NCBI GenBank assembly: GCA_963795435.1
Contig: CAWCHV010000009.1
Span: 1,235,057-1,299,056 of the forward strand
Length of the DNA stretch: 64,000 nt
DNA from: JAFKFI01 sp963795435
Lineage (GTDB): Bacteria > Pseudomonadota > Alphaproteobacteria > Acetobacterales > Acetobacteraceae
Reading direction: 5' to 3'
The notes beneath the pieces are model-generated. The model did not search any database. It saw nothing but the letters and a program-made list of their open reading frames with translations, and had not been told where the DNA came from. This document shows positions 16,129-24,508 of this stretch, one piece after another. Position numbers and translations under genes: made by a program. Position 1 is the first letter of the stretch, and each line of letters opens with the position of its first letter.

Positions 16129-17331
16129 ATGGGCGTGATCGACACCGCGGCCTTCCTGCGCGACCTCTACGAGTTGCGCGAGATCGGGCGGTTCCGCACC
16201 GGGGTGCATCGCCCGACCTACTCGCCCGAGGACATGCGGGCGCGCGAGTGGCTGGCGGAGCGTCTGACGGCGTGCGGGCTCGCGGCGTCGATCGACGGGA
16301 TCGGCAACGTCTACGGGCGGCATCCCGGCCCCGGCCCGCATCTCCTGGTGGGCAGCCATATCGAGACGCAAAACGAGGCGGGCTGGCTCGACGGCGCGCT
16401 CGGCGTGGTCGCCGGCGTGGCGCTGGCGCGTGCGGGACTGCCGGTCGATGTCTGCGCCTTCGCCGACGAGGAAGGGCATTTCGAGGGCGGTTTTCTCGGC
16501 AGCCGCTCGATCATCGGCGAGTTGTCCGACGAGGAGATAGACCGCAGCCGCAACCGCACCGATTTTTCCCCATTGCGCGACGCGCTGCGCGCGGCGGGGC
16601 TCGAGGGCTGCGCGCGGATGCAGCTGGAGCCCGGCCGGCACAAGGGCTATTTCGAGCTGCATATCGAGCAGGGGACGCAGCTCGAAAGCGCCGGGCTGCG
16701 GCTGGGCGTGGTCAGCGGCATCGTCGCGATCTGGCAATGGCGGATCGACGTTGCGGGCCAGCAGGACCACGCCGGCGGCACGACGATGGCCGAACGCCGC
16801 GACGCCGGCCTCGCCGCCGTACGATTGCTCGCCGCCGTCGATGCGGAGTTTCCCCGGATTGCCGGTGAGCGCAGCACCTGGACCACGGGGCGCATCAGGC
16901 TCGACCCCGGCGCGCCGAGCATCATTCCGGGACGAGCCGACGTGCTGTTCCAGTTCCGCGACGTGTCGGTGCCCGCATTGGAGCGGATGGAGGCGGGATT
17001 GCGCGCGTTGGTGCGCGAGAGCAACCGCCGCGAGCGCTGCACGGTGGCGTTGGAGCCGGTCGTCTCGCGCCATTCCGGCGCTGTGCGATCCGGCGATGAT
17101 GCGGCGTTGGAGGCGGCGGCGGAGCAGTTGGCGCCGGGCGGGTGGCAGGTCATGCCGTCGGGTGCGGGGCACGACGCGCAGGTGATCGCGCGTCGGATGC
17201 CGGCGGCGATGCTGTTCGTGCCGTCGATCGGGGGTGTGAGCCACCATTGGGCGGAGGATACCAAGGACGAGGATCTGGCGCTGGGGGTGGAGGTGCTGGG
17301 GGAGGCGGCGCGGCGGGTGTTGGTTGGGTGA
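16129..17331 (+). CDS. Zn-dependent hydrolase of the M20 / N-carbamoyl-amino acid amidase (hydantoinase-carbamoylase) family
   Basis: A 400-residue di-metal amidase related to N-carbamoyl-L-amino acid hydrolase, allantoate amidohydrolase and ureidoglycolate hydrolases. Metal-site motifs: GSHIETQNEAGWLDGALGV (His and Asp), FADEEGHFEGGFLGSRS (Glu pair), HIEQGTQLE (His), and a C-terminal GVSHHWAED (His). The substrate-domain loop QDHAGGTTMAERRDA is the usual HAGxxPM variant. It starts 7 bp after gyrB stops; a GTG at 16123 is an alternative start. A 146-bp piece of a second copy lies at 18762-18907. The exact substrate is not determinable. Confidence 0.85.
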   Translation: MGVIDTAAFLRDLYELREIGRFRTGVHRPTYSPEDMRAREWLAERLTACGLAASIDGIGNVYGRHPGPGPHLLVGSHIETQNEAGWLDGALGVVAGVALARAGLPVDVCAFADEEGHFEGGFLGSRSIIGELSDEEIDRSRNRTDFSPLRDALRAAGLEGCARMQLEPGRHKGYFELHIEQGTQLESAGLRLGVVSGIVAIWQWRIDVAGQQDHAGGTTMAERRDAGLAAVRLLAAVDAEFPRIAGERSTWTTGRIRLDPGAPSIIPGRADVLFQFRDVSVPALERMEAGLRALVRESNRRERCTVALEPVVSRHSGAVRSGDDAALEAAAEQLAPGGWQVMPSGAGHDAQVIARRMPAAMLFVPSIGGVSHHWAEDTKDEDLALGVEVLGEAARRVLVG

Positions 17332-17602
17332 GGTTTGGCGCGCATCGGACGAGGCAGCACCGGGATCGCAATGTGCGCCTCAAGAGGCTGCACGTTTGGT
17401 ACGAGCACTAAGGAACACCTAAGGAAGCGCCAGCTGAGGTCGTCTGCCGATGAGGGGTAACCAGCGGACGGTGCGGGCAGTCGGTTCGAGCTCTCGGCAA
17501 CCGATTGACAGCAAATCTGGCGAGATTTCTAATCCGTGATCGATGCACGGAAGCGCTGTGCACGGGCATGGACCGCAGCGCGGATGCATCGGGGGAACCG
17601 TC

Positions 17603-18712
17603 ATGACAAGTAAGTTGACAGGCATCGCCTGTGCGCTTTTGCTTGGTTTCGCGGGTTCTATGATGACAGCGCACACCGCATCGGCGCAGGCGCAGTCCGC
17701 TCCTCCACCGCCCCTGGCGGGCCCTCCCACACCAGAGCAGGTGCAGCCTTGGGGGCTTCCGCCCCCGCCTCCGGGCATTGGGCCGGTTACGCTGTTCGCG
17801 GATATTCATGACCAACCCCAGGGCAAGTTCCTGGAGGGCGGCGCGTTCGACAACGATGGCAATTTCTGGTTCGTCGCGATCGGCAGCGGATGGGTGTCCT
17901 ACCTGACTCCCGAAGGGAAGCTCGTTCCCGGATTCAACTGCAATCCGCAAGGCGATCTCGGTCCGGCGTGCGAGCCTCAGGGTACCCGTTGGCATGACGG
18001 CAAGCTTTACGTCACGACGCGCCACCTTGGCATTCTCGTCTATGATCCGCAGACGAAGAAAGTGAGTTCGCTCGTCTCGACGTTCCGCAACCAGCTCTTC
18101 AAGGGTCCGAACGATCTCGACTTTGACGCCGAGGGCAATCTTTACTTCACCGATCCGTGGGGCACGGGGCCGGGACCCGATACCGTGGATAAGGCCGGCG
18201 CCGTGTATCAATATTCCAAGGACGGAATCCTGCGGCGCATCATATCGACCGGCAGCTTCCCGAACGGCATCGCGGTATCGCCGGATGACAGCACGCTGGC
18301 AGTCGCTGACTACGCCTCCAATCGGATGCTCTACTACTCGTTCCTGAAAGGGCCAAATGCGGCCTGCACCCAATGCGCCAATGATCCGTCGCACACGACG
18401 TTCTTCTTCGCCACCGCCGGAAGCTACAATCCCGGCAATGGTGGGCCCGATGGCATCCATTACGACGTGCATGGAAATCTCTGGGCGGCCTGCGGCATCG
18501 GCGGAATCATCGAATACGATCCGCGCGGCTTCATTGTCGGCTACGTGCCGCTGCCGAACGGCGATGCGTCGGCCACGAACTTCGCCTTTGGCGGCGAGAA
18601 CAATCAATACATTTACATGGAGGGAGCCGTCAGCGGAACCATCTACAAATTCAAGGCGCCGTACCCTGGGCTGATCGGACCAGGTGGCGTGCGACTGGCG
18701 GCTCAACACTGA
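17603..18712 (+). CDS. secreted SMP-30/gluconolactonase/NHL-like beta-propeller protein
   Basis: A 369-residue protein. A Sec signal peptide is evident (TSKLTGIACALLLGFAGSMM then TASAQA), followed by a Pro-rich linker (SAPPPPLAGPPTPEQ, PPPPPG). The remainder is a repeated propeller: GGAFDNDGNFWFVAIG, PNDLDFDAEGNLYFTDPWG, PNGIAVSPDDSTLAVADYASNRM, PDGIHYDVHGNLWAACGIGG. The Glu/Asn/Asp metal-site pattern of SMP-30 lactonases is partly visible. I chose the ATG before the signal peptide. Codon use is less GC-biased than in neighbours, compatible with transfer. Likely a periplasmic lactonase or sugar-binding protein; activity is unproven. Confidence 0.75.
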   Translation: MTSKLTGIACALLLGFAGSMMTAHTASAQAQSAPPPPLAGPPTPEQVQPWGLPPPPPGIGPVTLFADIHDQPQGKFLEGGAFDNDGNFWFVAIGSGWVSYLTPEGKLVPGFNCNPQGDLGPACEPQGTRWHDGKLYVTTRHLGILVYDPQTKKVSSLVSTFRNQLFKGPNDLDFDAEGNLYFTDPWGTGPGPDTVDKAGAVYQYSKDGILRRIISTGSFPNGIAVSPDDSTLAVADYASNRMLYYSFLKGPNAACTQCANDPSHTTFFFATAGSYNPGNGGPDGIHYDVHGNLWAACGIGGIIEYDPRGFIVGYVPLPNGDASATNFAFGGENNQYIYMEGAVSGTIYKFKAPYPGLIGPGGVRLAAQH

Positions 18713-18720
18713 TCTCGACT

Positions 18721-18761
18721 GATGATGCGCGTCGTGAAACTACGATGCGGCGCGCATCATC
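18721..18761. repeat. inverted repeat after the SMP-30-like gene
   Basis: GATGATGCGC (18721-18730) pairs perfectly with GCGCATCATC (18752-18761) around a 21-nt loop that can itself pair. It lies 8 bp after the stop codon and ends exactly where similarity to the upstream amidase gene begins. It may be a terminator or a rearrangement junction. Confidence 0.5.
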
Positions 18762-18907
18762 GGCGAACGCGGCACCTGGACGACGGCGCGCATCACGCTC
18801 GACCCCGGCGCGCCGAGCATCATTCCGGGCCGCGCTCGGGCTGCTGTTCCAGTTCCGCGATATGTCGGTTCCCGTATTGGAGCGGATGGAAGCGGGGCTC
18901 CGCGCAA
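18762..18907 (+). pseudogene. fragment of a second M20-type amidase gene
   Basis: About 146 bp closely match 16863-17012 inside the intact amidase gene. Shared words include CTCGACCCCGGCGCGCCGAG, CATCATTCCGGG and GAGCGGATGGA. Translated it gives ERGTWTTARITLDPGAPSII, then one inserted base shifts the frame before the region equal to FQFRDVSVPALERMEAG. Neither a start nor the metal-binding halves are present. It is the remnant of a paralogue or of a duplication, not a working gene. Confidence 0.8.
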
Positions 18908-20038
18908 GTTTGACCGCCGCCGAACTGGTTTGCGCCATAAGCGTGGAGCCAGATAATTGCATAACCCGGCTACCTCGAACCAAGGACGCAAAAAAACGAC
19001 TTGAACAGCAGGATCATGAAGGGGAGATCGCCAGCATGCGTCTGACACGCCGTGACTGTTCTCTCCGTTGCCCCAATTGCGTTGGCTCTTGGCGGGCAGC
19101 TTTCGGTCGCCTGGCCGGCCCGCGCAGCCCAGAAAGACGCGCTCAAGCCGTTCGACCCGGTCGCGTTCCGAGGCACCGTGGAGGCGACAGCCAAGGAGCT
19201 CCAGGTGCCGGGCGCCATGGTTTTGCTAAGCACGCCACGGGGCGAGTTCGCTTTCGGCTACGGCTCGACGGAGCTGGGTGTGACGACGCCGCCGCGCGCC
19301 GACACGCATTTCCGGGCCGCCTCGAACACCAAGACGATGACGGCCGCGGTGATCGTGCTGCTGGCGCAGGAAGGAAAACTGCGCTTCGACGATCCTGTCT
19401 CGCAATATATTCGGGACGTTTCGAATGGCGACAACATCACCATCGGCGAGCTCCTTAAGATGAGGAGCGGCCTGTATAACTACACCTCAGCGCCAGAACT
19501 TGCGAAAAGCCTCGATCATGATCCAACCAGGGTTTGGGCGCCGGAGGACCTGCTCGTCATGGCGTTCAGGCGTCCGCCGCTATTCGGTCCGGATAAGCAA
19601 TACGACTATTGCAACACCAACTATGTGCTGCTCGGTCTCATCGCGGAAAAGCTCGAAAACGCGCCGTTGGCGAAAGCTTTTCAGGATCGTCTGTTCGGGC
19701 CGCTGGGCATGAGGCACACGTGGCTCCCGGCCAACACGTCGAACGCCATCCGTGAACCATACTCACATGGTTATTTGTACGGCAGTTCCTCGTACGTCTT
19801 GGTGGATGCGCCCTATCCCGCCGATCTTCAGGCTGCGGCCAAGACGGGGACCCTCAAGCCCAATGACGACACGTGGCAGAATCCTTCCTATGCCTTCGCG
19901 GCCGGGAATGCGATCTCGACCGCTGCTGACCTTGCGACCTGGATGCGAGCTCTGGTCGGGGGCAAGCTTTTCGATGACGAATATCAGCGCCAATGGCTGG
20001 CGAGCGTTGAGCCAATGGACCCAAGCAAGCCTCTCGGT

Positions 20039-21520
20039 AGCTGCTCAACCCGGCCTCGGCTGGCGATAGCGGCTTGAGGCGAATGGTGGGCGAGAACGGG
20101 ATTGACGCGATAACGGGCGACTCGATTCAAGGTTGGGGTGAGCAACGCCCCCGACCTCAACAAGCTGTCGCACGCGGAGAAGGACGCGCTGATCCTGACG
20201 CTGATGGTGCGGCTGGACGAAGCGCACAAATTGATCGCCGAGTTGCGCGCGCGGATTGATGACCTCACGCGGCCGGGCAAGACGCCGGACAATTCCAGCG
20301 TGCCGCCCTCGAAGGGGCAGAAGCCGAACCGGCCGGACAAGATCAAGCGCCGAGGTCCGCGCAAGGGCAGTCTCGGCCGCGTGGGCGGCGGCCGCGCGCT
20401 GACCGCCGATCCCGACGAGGTGATGCAGGCCAAGCCGGCGCGGTGCCACTACTGCCAGCATGCCTTCACCGACGCCGACCAGACGCTCGACGCGCGGTAT
20501 GACAAGATCGACCTGCCCCGCGTGCGTCCGATGGTGACGCGGGTGGAGCGCTATGCCGCCCAGTGCCGCTGCTGTGGCGCCACCACGCTGGCGGCGGTGC
20601 CGGAGGGGCTGGAGCCGGGCACGCCGTTCAGCCTCAACATCGTGGCACTCGCGATGTATCTGCGTTTCGTGCATGCCGTCAGCTACCAGCGGCTGGCCCG
20701 GCTGCTGATGGAGTTGTTCGGCCTGGCGATCAGCGAGGGCGCGCTGGATGCCGCGTTCCGCCGCGGCAAGCCGCGGTTCGATGCCGATGTCGCGGCCATT
20801 CTCGCTCGGCTGCGGCGTGCGCGGGTGGTGTATTCCGACGAAACCGGCGTGCGTATCGATGGCAGCGGCCACTGGAACTGGGTGTTCCAGAACGCCGAGG
20901 TGGTGATCCATGTCGTCCGCCGCAGCCGTGGCGCGGACGTGGTGGCCGAGGTGCTGGCCGGGCATCGCCCGGCGTTGTGGGTCTCCGATCTCTACGGTGC
21001 ACAGCAGGGCCATGCCGAGCTGTGGCAGGTCTGCCTCGCCCACCAATTGCGCGATTGCCAGTATGCCATCGACGCTGGCGATGCGGTGTTTGCGCCGCGC
21101 ATGAAGGCGCTGCTGCTGCGCGCCGTGGTGCTGGCGCGGCGACACCGCGGTCTGGCCGACAGCACGCGGCGCGAATACCGCCGCCGTCTGGAACACTCGC
21201 TCGATGCCGTCATGGCGCTGGCACCGGTCAATCGCGACGGCCAACGATTGCGCAAGCGCTACGCCCGCGTTCGCGACCACCTGTTCACCTTCCTCGATCA
21301 TCCCGAGATTGCCGCCGACAACAACAGCAGCGAGCGCGAACTGCGCCCGACCGCAACATACCGCAAGGTCACTGGCGGCTTCCGCTCCGACTGGGGCGCC
21401 GACCTGTTCGCCGCCGTCCGCTCCGTTATCGGGACCGCCGCCCGTCGCGGCATCGACGCCTATCAGGCAATCCGTAATACCCTATGCGGCCAACCCGTTC
21501 TCGCCCCGGGTTGAGCAGCT
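20039..21520 (+). mobile_element. IS66-family insertion sequence (single-transposase type), 1482 bp
   Basis: The element is bounded by 15-bp perfect terminal inverted repeats AGCTGCTCAACCCGG (20039-20053) and its complement (21506-21520). A second matching block, GCGAGAACGGG, follows at 20090-20100 on the left and immediately inside the right terminus, so the left end is about 35 bp longer. It splits the beta-lactamase-like gene between two codons. No target duplication is seen: the eight bases outside each end differ. It carries one gene, the transposase. Confidence 0.85.
20138..21514 (+). CDS. IS66-family transposase
   Basis: A 458-residue transposase from a GTG at 20138. N-terminal leucine-rich helical region (KLSHAEKDALILTLMVRLDE), the PDNSSVPPSKGQKPN motif common to IS66 TnpC, a zinc-finger-like CHYCQHAF...CRCCG pair, then the DDE catalytic core: first Asp in VYSDETGVRIDG, second Asp in WVSDLYGAQQGH, Glu in NNSSERELRPTATYRK. 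No tnpA/tnpB accessory genes are present, as in the single-gene subgroup of IS66. It appears intact and could still be active. Confidence 0.93.
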   Translation: MSNAPDLNKLSHAEKDALILTLMVRLDEAHKLIAELRARIDDLTRPGKTPDNSSVPPSKGQKPNRPDKIKRRGPRKGSLGRVGGGRALTADPDEVMQAKPARCHYCQHAFTDADQTLDARYDKIDLPRVRPMVTRVERYAAQCRCCGATTLAAVPEGLEPGTPFSLNIVALAMYLRFVHAVSYQRLARLLMELFGLAISEGALDAAFRRGKPRFDADVAAILARLRRARVVYSDETGVRIDGSGHWNWVFQNAEVVIHVVRRSRGADVVAEVLAGHRPALWVSDLYGAQQGHAELWQVCLAHQLRDCQYAIDAGDAVFAPRMKALLLRAVVLARRHRGLADSTRREYRRRLEHSLDAVMALAPVNRDGQRLRKRYARVRDHLFTFLDHPEIAADNNSSERELRPTATYRKVTGGFRSDWGADLFAAVRSVIGTAARRGIDAYQAIRNTLCGQPVLAPG

Positions 21521-21756
21521 CTGAAATATGGCTATGGGATCATCCAGTTCATCTTTGGGTCGAACAGCGTATATTATCACGGGGGCGAGATGCCCGGCTT
21601 CAACTCGTTTATGGGCCACGATCCAGCCAATGATGTTACTCTGGTCATATGGACCAATCTCACCCTGTCGCTTGACGGCCAGCCCACAGCCAACAGCCTC
21701 ATGCTGCGGATGCTCGACCAGATCTATACGGTAGCGCCCCACTAGGAGGGAGGGGA

Positions 21757-21829
21757 GCGCGGGTGTCGGTCGGCGCGCGGCCGAACGGGCAATCTTGAGG
21801 TCGCCGCGCCAGATCCGGTCGTCGGCGAA
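21757..21829 (-). pseudogene. fragment of a second sugar-type solute-binding protein gene
   Basis: 73 bp match 23206-23279, inside the intact solute-binding protein gene, at about 90% with one deleted base. Shared words include GTCGGCGCGCGGCCGAACGG. On the minus strand it encodes GFADDRIWRGDLKIA where the intact gene has GFADNPIWRSDPKIA. No other part of the gene is present. It lies just after the right end of the disrupted hydrolase. Confidence 0.72.
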
Positions 21830-21909
21830 CCCCCATGCTCCGCGCGGTGAAGATGGCGAGTTTGGCCGTGTAAGGATTTCCGTAAGGGCTGGCTGATACA
21901 GGCTCGCGG

Positions 21910-23024
21910 ATGCACCTCGAAGCGCGGACAGCCGCGAGAGCCGTCAAGGTCCTGGTCGTCCCGCGTGAAGCGTGGGGACCTTCCATCGCGGGGTTCAAAC
22001 CCGAACTCGGGCCCGATCCGCACGTGGTAGGCCGGATACTGGCCCAGCATCGTGTCGACAGCTCATTCATCGATCCGGGCGAGTTTCCGTGGAACCCGCT
22101 CCGCGGTCGGGATTCTCTCGCGCAATCCATCGATCCCGCGCGATCGTTCCGCGTTCTGCTGAAGGAACGCGGCGCAGATGTCATCGTCGCGGCCGGCGAG
22201 GGTGGGGCGCTGCTGCCCCTGCTGCTGCGGCGTGCGCTGGGCTTCAAGGTTCCGATCGCCTTGTGGGACATCGGCCTCGGAGACCGATGGAAATTGCGGC
22301 AACGTGTCCTGAACGCCGTCATTCCGCGGGCCGACGCGATCCTTGTCTTGAGCGCGAGCCAGAAGCGCTACGTCGAGACGCGGTGGGCTCCGCGAGGCGA
22401 GGTGGTGGTGGTGGGCCACATGGTCGATACCGAATTCTTCCGTCCGATCGACACTCCCCCCATCGACCAAATCCTGTCCATCGGCGACGACCCCGGCCGG
22501 GACTATGCGACATTGTTGCACGCCGCCAAGGCACTCGACTGCGACCTCGTCATCCGATCCGGCAGGTCGCTGCCGGATTGGGCGGACGGATGCCTCGCGT
22601 GAAAATCCTGCGCGAGCGCCTGTCGTACTTGGCGCTGCGGGATCTCTATGCGCGAGCGAAATTCGTCGTCGTCCCGGTGGGCGATACGTTGAACGCGAGC
22701 GGCGTCACCTCCGTGCTCGAGGCCGGCGCGATGGGAAAGGCGGTCATCGTGAGCAACTCGCGGGCAATCGCGGATTTCTCGATCCCCGGCGAGACGTGCA
22801 TCCGGGTGCCATGCGGCGATGTCGCGGCGATGCGCGAGGCGATGGCCCGGCTCATCGACGATCCGCTGGCTTGCGGCAGGCTGGGCGAGAACGCGCGGCG
22901 GTTCGTGCTGGAAAACCATTCGATGGGCGCGTTCTACGCCCGCTACGCCTCGGCGTTGCGGAGGGTCATCGAGACCACGCCGGCGCGCGGGCCGTTTGCT
23001 CGCTGGCGGAGACCCACCCGGTAG
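21910..23024 (+). pseudogene. glycosyltransferase (group 1 / GT4-like), single frameshift
   Basis: The first frame (21910-22602) encodes a GT-B N-terminal half: VKVLVVPREAWGPSIAGF, VIVAAGEGGALLPLLLRRAL, ILVLSASQKRYVETRW. It stops after PDWADGCLA. One missing base near 22599 would continue it as VKILRERLSYLALRDLYARA, then VVPVGDTLNASGVTSVLEAG and AMGKAVIVSN, the nucleotide-sugar-binding C-terminal half with the conserved Glu (LEAGAMGK). Joined, it would be about 371 residues. It may be a true pseudogene or a sequence error. The acceptor sugar is unknown. Confidence 0.75.
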
Positions 23025-23044
23025 TCTCGGCCCGGTAGTCTCGG
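23017..23044. repeat. 14-bp tandem duplication at the end of the glycosyltransferase frame
   Basis: CCCGGTAGTCTCGG occurs twice in direct tandem (23017-23030 and 23031-23044). The first copy contains the stop codon. Between this and the solute-binding protein stop at 23049 there are only 4 bp. Confidence 0.8.
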
Positions 23045-23048
23045 CGCC

Positions 23049-24335
23049 CTACTTCCGATAGATCCGCTCCGCCTGCCGCTGCGCCTGCTGCATCGCATCC
23101 TTCGGCGTGCGCGCGCCCGATACGGCGGAGGCAAACATGTCCACCAATACGAAATTGGCGAACACCGCCGCCGAGGCTTGGTCCGGGGTGCGGGGCCAGG
23201 AGACCGCGCGGGTGTTGGTCGGCGCGCGGCCGAACGGGGCGATCTTGGGGTCGCTGCGCCAGATCGGGTTGTCGGCGAAACCTTTCAGGCTCTGCGCGAT
23301 GAAGCCGGCCGAGTTGGTGATCAGCGCGTCGTATTGCGGACGCTCCATCAGGTAGGCGATCAGCGCCTTCGCCGCGATCGGGTATTTGCAGTATTTGAAA
23401 ACAACCATCGGGTCGACGCGGTTCTGCTCGGTGGGGATGCCGACCGGCCCGACCGGCATGGCGGCGTGGTCCATGTCGGCGGCGATCTCGGGGGCGGTGC
23501 GCTTGGCCTGGGTGTAGATCGAGATGCCGTTGTTGGTGAGCGAGCACTGGCCGGCGATGAAGGCCTGGTTGTTGCTGATGTCGGTCCAGCCCATCACGCC
23601 GGGCATCAGCTCCGGATATAATTCGCGCGCGAACTCGATGGCGTGCTCGGTCTCGGGCGAGGCCAGCACCACCTTGCCGTCCTTGTCCGTCACCTGCCCG
23701 CCGAACGCCCAGAACATCCAGTAGGCGAAATTGTTGGCGTCGTTCACCGCGTGACCGAAGGAGAAGCCGGCCGGGTGGCCGATCCGCTTCAGTCCCTGGC
23801 ACAGCTTGAGGAACCCGGCGGTGTCGGGCGGCATCGTCTCGAAGCCGGCCTGCCGCATCCAGCCGATGCGGTAGTTGAGCAGGGAGCCGACGAGGAACAC
23901 CGGAATGCAGATCCAGCGCCCGCCGTCGCGCCCGTAATCCTCGCAGACCGGGTACCAGCCGCCATATTTGCCCCCGAGATAGTCGGCCACATCCGTCACG
24001 TCCACGAGCTTGTCGGCGAACAGATGCGCGGTGGTGTTCTGCGTCCAGATGAGGTCGGGGCCGGAGCCGAGCTGGGCGGCGAGGGCCATCTTGGAGACGA
24101 GATCGTCCTGGTTGACGTTGATGATCTGCACCTCGGTGCCCGTCGCGTGGGCGAACTCGGCGACGTGGGCCGCCGTGGTTTCTCCCTCCGCCGGCAGGAA
24201 GGTGGCGCCGCGCAGGAGGACAAGTTTTGCGTCTTTCTCCGGCTTGAACGGCGCCTGCTGCGCCCAGGCGCGCGACCAGTCGACTGCCGCGAGCCCGGCG
24301 GCGGACGCGAGGAGCACCCTTCTTCCGAAAGCCAT
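23049..24335 (-). CDS. ABC transporter substrate-binding protein, sugar type (family 1)
   Basis: A 428-residue periplasmic binding protein. The N-terminus is a Tat- or Sec-type signal (FGRRVLLASAAGLAAVDW then AWAQ). The body has typical family 1 features: VAEFAHATGTEVQIINVN, GSGPDLIWTQNTTAHLFADKLVD, and ISNNQAFIAGQCSLTNNG in the ligand cleft. No permease or ATPase gene is adjacent in this window. A partial second copy lies at 21757-21829. A good ribosome site (GGAAGGGAGAAAAG) precedes the ATG. The ligand is unknown; sugars or polyols are usual. Confidence 0.85.
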   Translation of the reverse strand: MAFGRRVLLASAAGLAAVDWSRAWAQQAPFKPEKDAKLVLLRGATFLPAEGETTAAHVAEFAHATGTEVQIINVNQDDLVSKMALAAQLGSGPDLIWTQNTTAHLFADKLVDVTDVADYLGGKYGGWYPVCEDYGRDGGRWICIPVFLVGSLLNYRIGWMRQAGFETMPPDTAGFLKLCQGLKRIGHPAGFSFGHAVNDANNFAYWMFWAFGGQVTDKDGKVVLASPETEHAIEFARELYPELMPGVMGWTDISNNQAFIAGQCSLTNNGISIYTQAKRTAPEIAADMDHAAMPVGPVGIPTEQNRVDPMVVFKYCKYPIAAKALIAYLMERPQYDALITNSAGFIAQSLKGFADNPIWRSDPKIAPFGRAPTNTRAVSWPRTPDQASAAVFANFVLVDMFASAVSGARTPKDAMQQAQRQAERIYRK

Positions 24336-24508
24336 CTTTTCTCCCTTCCTGTCCGTTCCAGCGCCAAGCGTGGAACCCTAACGGCCGGCGGTGCGGCCTT
24401 CCACCGCCTTGCGCCCGAGCGGGTCGGCGCCCTAATCGGGGTGATAGCGTCAGCGAGCCGACCTACGGCATTGGGATCGGCTGCAACCATGTCAACGTCC
24501 CGACGGTG

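Larger units (their letters stand above)
19036..21745 (+). pseudogene. class C beta-lactamase-like serine hydrolase, split by an IS element and frameshifted in its signal peptide
   Basis: Left part 19052-20038 (329 codons) and right part 21521-21745 (75 codons) join exactly in frame when 20039-21520 is removed, giving PSKPLG followed by LKYGYGI. The left part has the nucleophile SxxK motif (SNTK) and YxN (YCNTN); the third motif HxG (YYHGGE) is on the right part, so no half can work alone. The start is also damaged: ATG at 19036 opens MRLTRR, but one extra base before TVLSVAPIALALGG breaks what would be a twin-arginine signal peptide. The family covers beta-lactamases, D-Ala-D-Ala carboxypeptidases and esterases. 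Confidence 0.85.

Noticed and set aside
17332..17602. tRNA or small RNA gene in the gap after the amidase
   Set aside because: No cloverleaf, T-loop or clear terminator was found; I see nothing definable in these 271 bp.
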